From Straminergon stramineum (Eukaryota > Streptophyta > Bryopsida > Hypnales > Calliergonaceae): a stretch of DNA of 64,000 bases. The first letter of the stretch is position 1; every line of letters starts with the position of its first letter. Both the position numbers and the translations under genes were made by a program. A model generated the notes under the pieces. That model was not told where the DNA came from and searched no databases. It saw only the letters and a list, made by a program, of their open reading frames with translations. The stretch spans positions 1,245,001-1,309,000 of the forward strand of contig OY987266.1 of assembly GCA_963920665.1 (NCBI GenBank), read 5' to 3'. Of this stretch, positions 34,886-49,475 are shown one piece after another.

Positions 34886-37800
34886 CTATGGAAATCCCAG
34901 TGGCAACTTGGTGACTAGGGCTTGACCCTTAGGCAAATCATAGCCTATTTTCAACTCTTTCATCAAAGCTTGAATATGTACAAGCATATCACTTCGCCGT
35001 TGTGTCCTCTCTCCTGCATCCTGCATTTTACAAGAATGTAAATATGTGATGCAAAATTCCAACCCAAGGAAAGCATTGAAATAATTTACATTCTAGAATG
35101 CAAATTAGAATTCAACATCATGAAGCACATTCTTGAATAGAATTAAGACAGTTTCAAGAGCTATTTGGAAGCATCACAAAGAGAATCTTTGCTATGGCTC
35201 AAGTCTCAGAATGATCACTTTGACTGAAAGATGACCTCCCCAAATATATGAGGATTCCATAAATATGTGATGCTATTTAAAAGCCCTTGAAACAGTTTCA
35301 TTCTAACAAAACTTTGTTTCTAGAAAAATGTTATGAGTGGTAATTTTCAATAATTGGAAAATTTCTTCATTTTGGCAAAGTTTTGTATAATTGTGCAAAA
35401 TGTAAGTCTAAATCAGTACTAAATAAAAGAAAAAAACACTCACCCGTCTCATTTTTGGCAATCCCCAAACTTAAAATTTTATTGCAACATGTGAATTACC
35501 AAAAAAATTTATTACTGCAAACTAACTTGGAAATTGATGTGATGTTGAATTGTCATCATGAGTTTGAGTCTGTTGGTGTTTTCAATGTCCTTCACTATGA
35601 GACGCCACCGTGGATACCAGATTTGGGGAAGCCCAACAACATATTTGTCGATTCGGCTCCTAAGAATTGACAACTTCTCAAGGGAAGTATGAGCTAGAAT
35701 TTGACACTCAATAGCATCCCACTGGTCTGGACTACGATGAATATTTGAAATTGGCTTGTTGATCAAAATAAAATTGGGATACGTAATGTGCTCACTGGAA
35801 TTACTACACATGCACAAGTCCATCATAATTCCTTTCTCTCGTCAAGAATGCAAGAAGCTGTTTGCAGATTGAGAGGTATGAACAATGAATAGAATAGTAC
35901 CGTCGGTATTCTAGTACATGTGTAATTAAACACCTGATCGATCAATGGAAATTAAGTAAAAGTAGAAGCTTACAATAGTTTTGAATTTGAGCAAGTGCAT
36001 TTCAGAAGAGGAAATGTCATACAAGTTCAAAGACAAATAAGGCAAGCAGTAACATTAAACTTACTTGAGAAACATTGTAGACATGATTCTCATTTCCTAC
36101 ACCATCATTTGGTTCATTTGCAACAAGTCAATTAATTATAGTTGCATCCTGCAATTGGAAAATAAAAGAACATTATAAAGCTCACTATGGACCAATAGAG
36201 GACACTAAAATAGAGAGAATTGTACTAAGATGGAAAGAATTGCCAACCTCAACCATCAAGGGCACTCCCTCGATGGAAACTCGGTCACCAACATCAAAAG
36301 GGTGCACAATAAACAAGAAAAGAATGGATTCAAAGGTATTGCGAAGTAGGTTGCCAAAAATACTAACAGCTGGAGATAGTAGCATGGTAGTGCACACCAA
36401 CAAAGCTTTATTGTTGAAGCTCATGATGAGAAAGCTTATAGCAAGGATTACACTGATCAAGACCTGAACCAAATCAAAGGATTCAAATTCAAACCCTTCT
36501 TCTCTACCTTTTTTAATCAGAATACCTCTACGTCTCAACCCAAGTTGCTACCAAGAACTTGTCTATTACACAATTCTTAAAAGATAAACACTTGGGTGTA
36601 ATAATGGCCAAAAGTTCCTGGTTCCATATCTTTAGGATTTGGAAAAGATTGCTTAGAAATATTGAAGGGAGTAGCAAAAGTAAGGCCAAAATATACCTAT
36701 AGTGAGAAGGAACCATGCCAGGCTATAGTTTTTAATGGTAATTACAGGTGCTGGAAGTTATTGTAATTGGCTATAAGCTTCCAAAAGAGAAATTTCCAAT
36801 TTTAGTTCAAACATGAAGAACTCTAAAGATTCTCATACCCCATCGAGGAGCAGGTTGATCTGGTATATCACTGTGCGATTGTCATTTAAGGTAAGTGACA
36901 AAGACTTCCGCTCCTTATAGACGTCCAACATCCATTTGAGTAGACCTTGTTTCGTAATGGTCCCATCCACAGTCACTTCAAAAGTCGAAAATGCTTGCGT
37001 TGCTTTGTTTGGGGGGAAAAGTTTCATGAAATTCTTGAGCAACAATTCTTGTTGTCCTTGCTCCGCAATGTTCTTGAAAATCTGAGCATGCCAAATCATC
37101 CTACTTGAGAAAGGAGTGAAATGCCCCCTCAGCCTTGTGGATCAACACCAACTACGCATAACTAATGATCACGTCACCCCAATGCTCATGGTGTGGGAAA
37201 GACACAACATCTGCAACTCTAGTTCCATCAACATTCTTGCTTTAAAAACAACCAATATGATTAACCATATTGTGAAAATTATAATTCAAAGGGAGCCAAA
37301 TTCACATCCCCAGAAGCGGGGAAGAACACTCCAAATGTTATTCAAAAAAGAGTTTCTTTTGAATTAAATGAAGTCCTGATATGACCTACTCAAAACTGCT
37401 AAAATCATGAGGCCCAATTTGTATATCTCTAAGGCAAATGCAATGCAGGGGGGTAGAGATAGCTAACATATTTAGCGGCAGTTGTGGCCATGGGGATGCT
37501 ATCAATTTCCCAATCTGGTTCCAACAAAGACGCCTTGGAGTACATGTGCAGGTTGCGAGTGCGCACCACCTTTATCAACCTCATCAATGTCCACGCTGAC
37601 ACTGACTGAGCCAATCCCCAACCACATGAACGATGGTTACTTCTCGTTTTATAGATACAAACCTTTGATGCAATCATAAAAATGTAGCTTAAATTTAAGG
37701 CAAACGCTCTTCAACCATCGAAAATACAAGAAAATCTTCATGAAGACCATCTATCTAGACAACCCTAAACCCTAAAACCCTACACATTGCAACCAAATAT

Positions 37801-40800
37801 TATTTATAATGAATTTTTACCATCAAGTCATCCTTTACATGTCCTACACCTATCCAACACTAGAAGATTACCAACCAAGGCTGGCAACCAACTAATTGAA
37901 GCTAGAAATTTATGCAAACTTGCTTCAGCCATTGAAAATATAAGAAATTCTCATGAAGACAATGGTTGTAATCCTAAACCCTAAAATTCTATACTTAAAA
38001 TGAATTTACCACCAATGGATCCTTTGTATGTCCTACACCTATCCTTCACTAGAAGATTAACAACTAGGGCTTGGCAACCAATTAAACCTACAAAAGAAGC
38101 AATGCAATACTCACATCTTTGGTAAGAGCTTGGATCTTGTCTTGAGCCAATGTTATTTGTTGCTCGTGCCCTGCTTCATCTTCTAACTCGCCTTCTTCCA
38201 TCTCAATGTCCGGCTCCACAAAAGGTGGTGTCTTCTCAGCTGGAATGAGCACTGGATTGACAACAGGAATCGGTACAACAACAGGCACCACCCCAGGAAA
38301 AACTATAGGAGGTTCAAAAGTTGGTGCATCACCAGGGATTTTAGCAGCAACAACAGACTCCACTAATGGAGTTACCAAGTCCAGCATTAGGGGGTCTACC
38401 AGTGGTGGCAAAGCTTGCTCTTGGAAGACACCCACCGGTTGCTTAAGATTAGCTTGCGTGTTTTCTTCCTCAATCTGAATGAGTGTTTTTCCTTGTGCTT
38501 GGGGATTTGTCTCGAGTTCAATATCCTCTAGTACTCCTTGCATTGTTGCTTTCTCTGCCACAATTAGCCCATTTGGATACACATGAAGCTTGGGTCACAA
38601 TTGAAGGCATTCTTGAAACATTAGTATTATGGTATCTTGATAGGAGGTTGTCTTCTTTGAGTATGCTAGGGTTTGTAGGAGTTGTAAATGGCTATGGGGA
38701 ATTGGCAAGCCTACACAAATCCAACGCATGGGGAAATATATATATGCTCCGAGTAGTCTACTCCCCCTTCTATAGAATTGTATAACCTCCCAATGTTTGA
38801 ATGATTGTGTACAAAATCACCAAATGCATTGAGTGAGAAAACAATTGGATCTCAAGAGAGTTCAGATCTTGTAGTACCCAAAGTCATCTCTCAATTGCAT
38901 GATCTTACTATGAAAGCACACTCCAACACTCGACAAAGAGACCCTAATAATATCCAATAAACTCGTGGGTGAGTCTGATATACCATCTTCGAGCTCCAAA
39001 AGTAATGCAACAGGTGAAGGTGAGGATTCCACAACAATGTGAGCAAGGGTTTGTTCCTCCAACATCTCCTACACGAAGGGATCATTGAAAATTTGCCAAC
39101 ATGAACACATGAAAATTTTACCAATCTAAGAATCAATAGAAACTACTTAAGCGACAATTATGAGTCTCCCTATCTTATGATGAATCACTCACTCATATCA
39201 TAATGTATGCATACAGTATGCAAATGACTCTCTCTTTGGTGCAATGGAAACCTTGGAAACTCGCCAACAAGGACATATACAAATTCAAACAAACTAATAA
39301 TTAATTGGAACTAAGTAGCAATTACAACTCTCCCAATCATACTCACCGGAAAAGTGACCTTCGTTTGTGAATATCTATCACCCTGAGCATTATCAGCAAC
39401 CTGTTTTAAACTTGATTTTCTCTCAAGAGTCCTTGCCAATATATCCACACCGCCCTTCAAGTTGGCAGGCACTCCCATGGCAGGATCATCCCCTTTGGGA
39501 GTTTGAGATTGGAAACGAGGCGAGTGTGGAGGAGAGCTTGAGCTTGAGCTTGCATTTGTTGTCAATGCAAATGGGAGGATGGATGGGATTTTGGAAAGCC
39601 AAGAAGTGGGCACACTATTGTCGTCATTAATGTCTTTGTATTTGGCCCAAGTGGGTGTGCGTGGTTCCAATTGCTTGTCTTTCCTTGGATGGAACTTGGG
39701 GAGTATAGGTGAGTATTGACATTCAATGCGGCCCTGCTTTTTTTCGTCCCGAGCTGTCAATTTCTTCTGGGAGGGGGCCACTCTGAGCTGTCACATGGCA
39801 GGCAATTTGTTAGCACAAGTTTAATTTTTAAAAAATTTTGTAGCCCCATTTTGAAGGCAGGAATATGCTAGGGAGACTAGATTGCATAGGAAGAAACTAC
39901 TTGACAAAAAAGCCCACACCTTGTGTGTTGTAAAATCATTACTCTAATCTTTCTATCTCGTTTTCAATTTCAAACTTGTATTAGTAACAAGAAAAAAGTT
40001 GCCTCTTTAATGTGAATTGCACTCTTGTTACCTTGAATGCATATGAAAAAATGCAATTGAAATTTTAAATAAAAAAACATGTTATCTCACCTGTAGCTGC
40101 ATATGATTTTTATTCACATTTTTAGCTTGTTAATTCAACTCTGTACAATCTAAAGTGAACCTATTATTAGAAATGCATTTGCAACAAAAGTTGCCCCACC
40201 TTGAACACTGGGGTTGCTCGTCTCCTCCCGCCCACTGCGCCACGTCCATGGGAATGTTTGTAGCTCCGTGGTTCTGAGAGCACCTCCAAGACATATTGAT
40301 GGAACAAAGAGTCTTGGATTCTATCAAAGTAGGCCGTCCGGTGAAACGTGTCGGCTAAAATCTTCACCAGTAGCACCTTGATCACCCACAAAGTTGACGA
40401 TGTAAAAGCGCACATGAGGAGCTGTCCAGATTTGATGATTATTAGTAGCCCCTCTCGAGAAGTTAGCACTAGATTTGGACTCTTGCAACATTGACACCTA
40501 CCAATCCGGTTCTCATGGATGCAAGACTCACATGAAGCAAATCGAAAAGCCATAGATAACAAACCAAGGATTCATGGTCATAAAAAAACAATTAGAATGA
40601 TCCTATAGTGAAAATTAGAATGATCCTATATTGAAAATTAAAATGATTCAGATGAGGTCAAATTCTTTTATCACCAAAACCAGTGAAGAATATTGCATGA
40701 AATATGAATAGAGCTCAACAAATGAAAGTGTCTAAACATCCTACTCAAAACTGTTAAAATTAAACACCTAGAGGCTCAATTTTGGCTTTTAAGTCCTTCA

Positions 40801-43800
40801 AGAGTTACAATTTGTGTACCTTTGTGACAATAGGGATGGTGTTAGTCACATCGGGAGTATGTTGCACTACAAGAGTCCATGTGAGAAGGATGAACCCCAA
40901 CCACAAGTTATTCTTCACAGGACGCCGAAGTCCAAAAATGAAGTAGAGAATGTGCTTCTTTAGAAGAAAGTTGTACTCGATTAATATCACCATTAGCTAC
41001 GCTGACAATTGCACCACCATTCTCCAGTCAGTACAAAACAACATGGAGTCTTTACTGCACTCAAGCATCTTAAATCTTATCCTCTAGGATCCCAATTTTT
41101 TCACTAGGAAAGAAAGTTCATATATATAATGCCAAGTCTCCATTCACCACACAACAAGCAAGAGGTTCCATTCTCCATACAAGTGAACTTTGGACCTTTC
41201 CCCACAACCATCTATAGAAACTTGCGCCATCTAATCTTTTGCTTATGTATTATGTATTAATTAAGTTAAAAATCAATTGCAAAAAACTAAATGTCACTAG
41301 ATTATCTGTTTTCATACATTAATACGTATGAACATTCACATGTATGGTCAATCAATGTGCATCTAATGAACTGTTGATAGTTAAAGGAGTCTCTACTTTA
41401 ATAAGTAGGCAACAGTAATGTACCAAATGTGCATGATATGCTCGAATCCAAATTTTGAGGTCGTAAATCAAGAGTTTTGAGTGTATTCAATAGATGAACT
41501 CCTATGCAAAAGCTACAAAGAAGAGATGCAGTCTGAGGTCGATCTAGATACCTTAACACACCAACCAGAGACGAGTCGTCCAACAAGGGCAACAAAGCCC
41601 AAGGCTAGCCATTGCCAAAACTCGAATTTCCACCATTTGATCTCATGGAGCTTCTCAATGTGGATGGCACAGATGAGCAGAATGCAGGCTATGATGAGAA
41701 AGGACCACTGGGCATTGTGCACATGTTTGTTCTTGATTTTCTTCCACTTTTGGTATTGGGGGATCATGGAGTCATCTAGAGGGTCATGCTACACAAGAAA
41801 ACCACATCCTCTACCTTAGACTGTGTGTTCCAAAATTCCACAAAATGTAAGGTATGTACACTTGATTGTAACCTCCAGTCACCTAATTGCATTACTATGT
41901 ACACCCCTTTATTTCAAAACCTAAATCTAGGATAGTCATTCTCATCTTATGAGATTTGTGCCACATGAATAGGAGAAGAATGACAACTCTAAATTTTAGT
42001 TCTAAAATGAAGATGGGGTAATTATGCATTGTGATGCAATAAGGTAGGGGATGTACTTATGTATACTTATATAACCTGATGGAACCCCTTTCAAGACAGA
42101 TGGAAGTCTCTCCTTATGCATAAGAAGAGGCCTATTCTTTTCTAACAAGCAACTAGTACACTACGATTGGCTTTGTACAACAATGACTCAAACTTGCTCA
42201 AGGTAGCTTTTTGTCAATGCAAAGCTTCAAGACTCCCCTTTGGCCAATGTCAATAACATGGGGTTACTTTAGCATTATTATGCCCTTTTTCTAGGCACTT
42301 GATTGATCATGGTGTCCAAACCAAGATCCAACCATCCAACATTCAAGTTATGTTCAATACTGTGAAATGAAAGCAGAGGCTCATTAGCATAGATAACATC
42401 CCTTGACTCTCCAATGGTTCAACATGTTCTTTCTCATAACAAGGCTCTAGTTTCACATTACATAGTCCTTCATGCAAAAGTGGAGAAGCCAAAAAATTGG
42501 AGTACAAATTACCTCAATCTCCGCCACCACCTTCTTTGCCGAACGCCCTCCCAGAATCGAAACCAACGAACGTTTCCTTGAACCCTTCGACGTCAACATC
42601 GCCCCCACTGGCGTTGGCAACAAGTCTCTCAAATTCTTCCAAAGCACTGAAGTTCTCGAATTCCGAGACGGTTGTTGGCCTTCCGAAGCTGCCAATGGAA
42701 CCGACGAAGTTCCCGTTGGCACGGGAAGCAGAGAGGAAAGATTGAGCCCCGCTGTTTGATCTGCAAATGCAGCCGCTGCCAACAGGGGAGGCCGGTCTTG
42801 TAACCTCGACTTCACACGAGCATACGTTGCCAGGGGAATTCTTGAGTAGTGAAGAGCCTCAGGCTCCTTCTTCACCATGGGCTGCAGATTGGGAGCAGGA
42901 ATTGGCAGCTTCCAAGACAAAGAGAGGAGCTGCACTGATGGAAACTTCAGGGAGGGAAGTCTCACTGATGGAAGCTTCAGTTTCTGTAGTGTAATTGTAG
43001 GGAAAAGAAACCGAATGTCGGTGAAGAGACTTGTTGGAGGGCGAGATGGAGGAGTGACAAGCTTTGAAGACTCTGCAGGAATGGAGATTGGCATTAACAC
43101 TTTAGCACCTGGATCCTTTGAATCCTTTCTTACCTGAATTTTGCATATTTTTGTCTAAGTATATCTACATATATAATTTATCTCAATTTCAACAAATTCA
43201 CCATACAAAAAGTGTGTTCTTCTAAAAGCCAAGAGTTGGTTTGAATGAATGAAAAGTTTTGTGATCAAAAAAGCCCTTGGAACCTCTCTAGATTTTTTGT
43301 TCAAAATTGGGACATCAAAGTGCTAAGGGATTAAATAGTATACTAAATTGCATAACATTCTTGAATGCTCAGGTTGGTGTCACTCAAGAATGTCACTAGA
43401 ACAAGAATAATTCGTGTCACATTGGCCCACAATTCATAGGCAAGCTTGCGTTCAAGTGAAGGAGAGAAAGGAGTATTCGATTCATAGGAAGCAAACAGTC
43501 GCCTGGCTTGAAGCTCAAGAATGTTATGTGCCAAAATCACTGAAAACTGCCAATTGTATGAACATACCCTTAGCAGCTGGTTCAGGGGGAGCAGCAGCTA
43601 GCTCTGATGATGCCAATACGAGCTCTGTCTCAAGCATAGTACTCAGCTCTGCAACTGATGATCCGAGATCTTCTGCAATTGTATCATCAGATGTACTTGC
43701 ACCATTCTCTGCAGCAAGATCATCCTCCCTTTTAATGCTGGGTTTCCTTCTCTCGTCTTGAAGGAGGCAGTCGATCAAGCCTTGCGTCGCATCTTCTCGT

Positions 43801-44003
43801 GGAAATTCCAGCTCTGGATCTGGAGGAGTTTCTCCCAGTGGACCGTCTGGGTGAGTGACCCAGAATAAATCCCAGTTGCAAGGATCCACAGAGGCTCCTT
43901 CTCCTTCGGGTGATGGGCCAAAATATTCATCATAACCCACTGCGTCGTAGAATACTTCTTCTTCCTCAAAGAGTTTCGATAATTGAGTCCGAATGAACTC
44001 CAT
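34886..44003 (-). CDS. MscS-like mechanosensitive ion channel (plant MSL, plasma-membrane type)
   Basis: Thirteen exons, running down the minus strand: 44003-43568, 43108-42513, 41788-41552, 40996-40820, 40481-40200, 39787-39347, 39068-38984, 38554-38115, 37605-37468, 37081-36839, 36463-36248, 35835-35527 and 35020-34886, joined in frame to about 1244 residues. Six membrane segments are seen: TM1 and TM2 in exon 3 (GRLVSGW after TM2), TM3 in exon 4, TM4 in exon 5, and TM5 and pore-lining TM6 in exon 11. TM6 runs into HPFDVGDRV, the family signature. Exons 12-13 give the beta domain (ITYPN, KPISN) and the RR motif of the C-terminal domain. Exons 6-8 encode a long Pro/Ser-rich cytoplasmic loop, larger than usual. 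The CDS ATG and the starts of exons 2 and 5 are the least certain. Likely releases osmotic tension. Confidence 0.88.
37698..38090. repeat. Intronic tandem duplication with telomere-like motif
   Basis: Two units of about 215 bp (from about 37698 and about 37913) lie in the intron between exons 8 and 9 of the MscS-like gene. Shared blocks include ATGTCCTACACCTATCC and CACTAGAAGATTA. Each unit carries CCTAAACCCTAAA, like the plant telomere repeat or a telo-box. Confidence 0.65.
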
Positions 44004-45883
44004 TAAACGAGGCAAATGAGACAACAACAAACGTTTGGTGGTATTAAGCAAAACGGAAGCTCCGGATGAACCCTAAAGGACCGGGATTCAAGGTTTTAAA
44101 ATGACGAACTCAATTGATCAGATTGTGACTAACACATATCACACATATCCCCAGAAACATTGCATGTATCAAACGATAAAAAAGGATCAAACGAAAGTCC
44201 CCATATGACACACTCCACTGCTGAAAACGTCTTGATAGTAGATATAAGAGATGCTCCTCGGAGTACCAGCAATGTTAGGGTCGTGTTTTTCCAGAGACTG
44301 CCTGCTTGTGAGATGGTGACCATATCTTTAATCAATCTATGAAAAACCCTAGGCTTCCGTATCAACACATCGAATGCCATTCTCAGCAGCAATAAATTTC
44401 CAATTCACATCTTTCGGACTTCACCAGTGGAAAGTGAAAACCTAATCACATTTGAGCAGGATAAATGAAACTCTGTGGTTTTGGATTCTGAACCAGCCCT
44501 CAATCCGTCCAAGCAAACAAACGATGCACAGGAAACCAAAGCGACAGGCAACAAAGCCACAACTTGACGCATCAGCAGTTGCCATCTGAAAGATCACCAG
44601 ATTGCACTCCCCAGATACACGAAAGTTACACCCCTACAAATCCTTACAAGGTTTGAATTCGGACATGGTTGCGCCAGGGCTTGCGTTCAAACCACAAAGG
44701 CGCTCATCAGATCATTCACGGCTCGTCATCGCTGGAGTTCAGTGTCCTTCACCATCAGCACTGGATCCACACTGAAATGATGTGAAAATCTCGGTTAAGA
44801 ATCGGCTGATCAATCCAAGAACATCTCTGCTGCCAGCTGGGGATGGTTCAAGTTCAATCGCAAGTAGGGCTAAGAGAGCAGCACGTGTTTGATCCAACTG
44901 ACACCAACATACAGATGGAATTATATGATGAGTCCGAGGGAAGGGACAGGGTAGGTTGACGGTAACGGATCACGGGACTACGTTAACTTCCGGCACAGTA
45001 GTCATGTCAGCACTAAACCAACGTAAAAAAACAGGTTCGTTTTTAGTAAACTTCAATCTCTCTGTTGACACAGCTGCGAAGGGACGAATGGGCTTCGAAA
45101 TGCACTCAGAACTTGGCATGTGGAAATTGTCCAGTCAGATATGTACACAACACGACAGATTCTGAGGTGTACAATTACAGAGTGTATCATGACAGAGGTT
45201 TGAGTGTAGTTTGCAACAAAAAAGTCGTTCCACCTAAGAAGCTGATCTTTTGGGCAAATATTACAGCAGTGTCTCTTCATCTGTTGATGCCTCCATAGGT
45301 CGATTTCGACTACAGGTATAGCATGCTGCTGCTGGTAGGCGCCGTCACACTGCAGCCCAAGGACCTTTGGGATTACCAAAGTGGATGCGTGAAACTTGGT
45401 CTTCTAATGTGACATGGAATATGCAGCAGCAGAAAGGCTCCCTTGCCTATCAAGACTCGGCAGTTCTATCATCACCAATGCTTCTCGAGCATAGTTTCAG
45501 CTTGCAAAACGAAGTCATACTTACCTATCTGAGAATTGCTGTAGCACTGCACCTCTTTGACAAGGAGAGATTATAGTCCAACTCAATTTATAGTTCGCAG
45601 AAGTAAATTACATCTGTGGCAACTATCGAAACATTTGGCTTCGAAATTCATGACGGCATTTTTACTTGATTGTTTTATTTGGTATGCAATGTTGCTGTGG
45701 TGTTTGTTTATTCTAGTGAACTTATACAGAAGCTGTGTATGGACCTAGGACTAGAAAAAGAATGCAACTGAGAAGTTGATCGCTTCAGTCTGTAGAGCTC
45801 GCAATCGAATCAGAACGGTGCTGCAAAACTAACAGAAGCTGCCACACTGGCGAATGCTAGAAATATCATTGAAGAGTTTTCCA
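44004..45883. other. Intergenic region between MscS-like gene and alpha/beta hydrolase gene
   Basis: Contains the upstream region of the MscS-like gene and the 3' end of the hydrolase transcript. No further gene recognised. At about 44070 the string ACCCTAAAGGACCGGGATTC resembles 116-140, perhaps a degraded end of a family A element. Confidence 0.4.
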
Positions 45884-48800
45884 TTAATCAGAAAAAAAAT
45901 ACTTGAGAGCCCAATAAAGGGACCAATAAAGAGAGGGGAAGACGTACTTTAGTGAGAGCCATTGAGGCCAATATGTAACTACTGTTCTAACAACATAACC
46001 CACATAATAAGTGCCGCGGAGCCCGAAGGTGGTTTCTCCATCTTCTGCCTCTCCTCTCTGCCAAATTTGCCAACCTGTTAGGAATTGTCAAAACGTTACA
46101 GGTGAGAGCGATGAAATACTCGCATAGAGGGCAACACTTTAGAGCAGAAAATCACGCAACCTCTCTGAAAGCACTCACAGAGACCATATGTACGGCATCA
46201 ACGAACCTCTATGGTTCACTAACAATCAGCAAAGGAAACAAATGAAAAGCAACATGATTTGGTCAAACTGGTAACCAGAGACAATATGTACAAGAGGTTG
46301 GAAAAGCAGCTTCACCTTTCCCTTGTAAGGGTTCATCGCTGCCGCATTCGGAATAAGATGGGGGCAACTCATCATTAATGGCAGCCATTAACACTTCATT
46401 CACCTGTACCATTCACCAACACGTATATAACAACTATGTTGCTATCTCAAGCATGTATGTCATAGATTTCATCAAATATACACTTGGCTCACATTTCAGT
46501 TTTTCAAAGCTAGGATTCTAAATCATGCTTGTTGTACAGGTGAAGAGGTAAAACTCTGGCATGAATCAAGGATCTATTCTTGGGAACCTGTGAATACTGA
46601 ATCCTATTTCGCAAGGCATCAATGGTGCATGATTGATTCTATCGACCTCACTAATTCCAGAGATTAAGGCTGACAACAGTCAAACAGAAACAGAAACCAC
46701 CGTCCACACATAAAAAAACAAATGGTCACCTCTTTCGTGTCTTGATGCGTAATCATGTGCCCGCCTGGAAGTTCCACCATGCAAGAAACAGGCTGCAGTT
46801 TCTCGGCAATTTTACGGCCATGTCTTACTTGAGCAACTATATCACCTCTGCGTAACAGAAACAATGCTCAAGCAGTCAAGTACGTCCCAAAGGTATTCTA
46901 AGGATAAATCCTTGTTCTCCAAAAGCCTCAATTAACGAATTAGTCTAAACTGGTTACAAAATCTAAACTTTATAAAAATTTAAGACATCAGAGCCGAGCA
47001 TTTCAGTCAAGAATGTCTAAACTGGTTGCAAGGAGCTGCTTAAACAAGAATTACTCGTACTAATCATTACTTACTAACCTTCCATGAATAACCACCACCC
47101 TGACACCAGCTGATCGTATATTGTCGAGTTCACGAGATGTAACCTTGTGAGTCCAACATGCATTAAATTGTCCGTCAAGCGCGTGCTTAGGTTGCATTCC
47201 ACTGGATGAAAGATTCTTCACGTACTCCTGTAACCCAATCGAGAAAGTCAGTGCCAGAATACTTACCATAGATATGGATTGCAAGATCACTATTGAGGCT
47301 GCTTAGAGAAACACTTTGTATAAAGACTGCAGACAGCTCACGAAAGAGGTTGTGAAAGTGCTCTGACTATATATCTAAAAGATATCATGATCCAAGGTTA
47401 CCTTAAAAAGTATAGCCCTCCTGTACTCCTCACCAACTAAAGTATCCAGGTAATCCTGCACCACCAACATCACAAACCCTCAGCCATTGCTCGATCATTC
47501 TGACAGGTCAAAAATGTAGGTCAAAAGACAGGTAGCATTTCTCCAACCCCAACCCCCGCTCTCAAGACTACCTCTCAGGTAAAAAATCTAGTACCTGTGT
47601 GTAATGGGTGTCAAGATCAACACGAGCACGTTCCTCGGGAGTCTTTGCGCGCATAAAACGGTATGCAAGCTTTATCATAGTCTTGTCAACCTGCCCAGTC
47701 AAACCAGAAAGTAAAATGTCTGCTAAAGGTGGACAAATGCGATCAAACGATGCTGCAGAGGAACTCAAAAACTATGAATCTCCTACACAACTACTTCCAT
47801 TTTGCTCATGTCCGACATGGAGTTTCATGGAAGGAACAAACCTTTGGCAGACACTGATAACCCCCTCCTGTGGTACTAAGCATGGCCAAGGATATTACTC
47901 GCTCTGGAGCAATGCTAGCCAACTTACATGCAATCATACCCCCTGCTCTGACAGATGCACAGATACGAATCTTAAAACAAAGGGATCAAACAAATACTGA
48001 AATTCCATGTCAACCGAAAGTTCAATGCTCGCTGATGCAACCCTTAAACTTCGGAAGGAGATTTGCAATTTTTTTCAACCATAACATCCAATAGCTCATC
48101 TGTTAAGGTTGACAGTTAATTTGGTAATGCAAGGCGACACCACAGATGACTAATACCCAACCCCATGATTCAGATAGGCATGGACGGTGCGAGTTACAAT
48201 TGAAAAACTGCAGCATTAGGGGGAAAAAAAATACAAAAGAAAAAAACAAGACTGAGGGGTACCCATAGAATGTCCAACTATATTAGCTCTTTCCCATCCA
48301 AGATGATCCATCAATGCCAAAGCATCCCTGGCCATTATTGATGTGCTGCAAAACACAGAACAGAGAATGTAAGATTCCCATCCCCGGACCCTATGAATCA
48401 TGCCCAAATGTCAGTTTCAGATGTTGTCTAGTAGGTCCTGAAACAATTGTAGTTAAATGAAAACATCGATCACACCTACGATTTGCAATGTGTGCATCGA
48501 CACCAGTTTCATTACTCACAACATCAAACTTCTAACAGTTTCGCTTCCAGCTCAATCAGCATCCGTGAGCAATGAAACGGAGCTCATAAAGGATAAGATT
48601 ACGTACAACTGATGTCAGAAATTCAACATCTATCATACTCCTTTATTATTAACACAAATGAAAGAAATCTCAAAGCGAAAAATCATTCATTTCAAAAGGG
48701 ATATCTGATACGGTGATAACAAATACTAACCTGTAGTGATTTTTGTGCTCTGGCATTGAACTTCGACCGACACCTCGATTATCAAACGTGCACGCTAGAA

Positions 48801-49475
48801 TTCCATTCCCTGATACACCTGCTTCCCCTCCTTCCTCACCATTTTCAGACTCTATGGCAGCCTCTGGATTCGGCTCATTGGTCCCACACAAGTCCTTCAG
48901 CTGGGGTCCCCAAGCCGCATGATCCGCTGCCACACCTGACGCAACCCGACCACAAATTCAGTCCCCAAAACCCTAAAGAAAGAAAGAAACAGAAGCACAA
49001 GAAAGCCATAGCCATGCCACGTTCGGAAAACCCTAATGATAAGGTTTCATGTAAACATTCCTCAAAGGATTAAGTTCTTAAGTCTCTGGTTGCAGAGAAT
49101 TATGACAGAGAATTCTTCAACATTCCCGATTCGGATTTGCAGACTGCGTTTCTGCTAACTAGTTTGCAAATTTCTCTGGTTTTTTCAACATCCAGCGTTC
49201 TTGAGCTACAACCTCCAAGATAAACTTGAAAATCGTTGAAATTGAAACTGAAATAGACCACAAGAACATTCTTCGGACGCCATTCCTCGTAATTACGGTA
49301 GGAAACATAAAATCTATCAAGGAAAGGAGTGTCAGATTCGAGAGATGAGCCCTATACCAGAAATAAACAACACCTTGATGTCGCCAGACCCATAAACTTG
49401 GTAAAAAATCTTCACAGTCGAGGGTTGCACGTCCTGGTGATCTACAGCGAAATTCTTCACCACACAGAACGGCAT
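45884..49475 (-). CDS. Alpha/beta hydrolase-fold protein
   Basis: Ten exons: 49475-49358, 48935-48731, 48345-48263, 47942-47842, 47690-47595, 47455-47402, 47227-47079, 46847-46730, 46403-46316 and 46074-45884, joined in frame to 400 residues. Starts MPFCVVKN. The strand leading to the oxyanion region is DIKVLFISG; the DNRGVGRSS motif follows; the nucleophile is Ser134 in GHSMGG (split by intron 3); Asp271 (HGRGD) and His299 (PGGHM) complete the likely triad. The charged loop GTNEPNPEAAIESENGEEGG is typical of this plant subgroup. The C-terminal exon encodes an aromatic, Tyr/Trp-rich segment that could touch a membrane. Substrate unknown; an esterase or lipase-like role is possible. The splice pattern is well supported by family similarity throughout. 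Confidence 0.9.
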
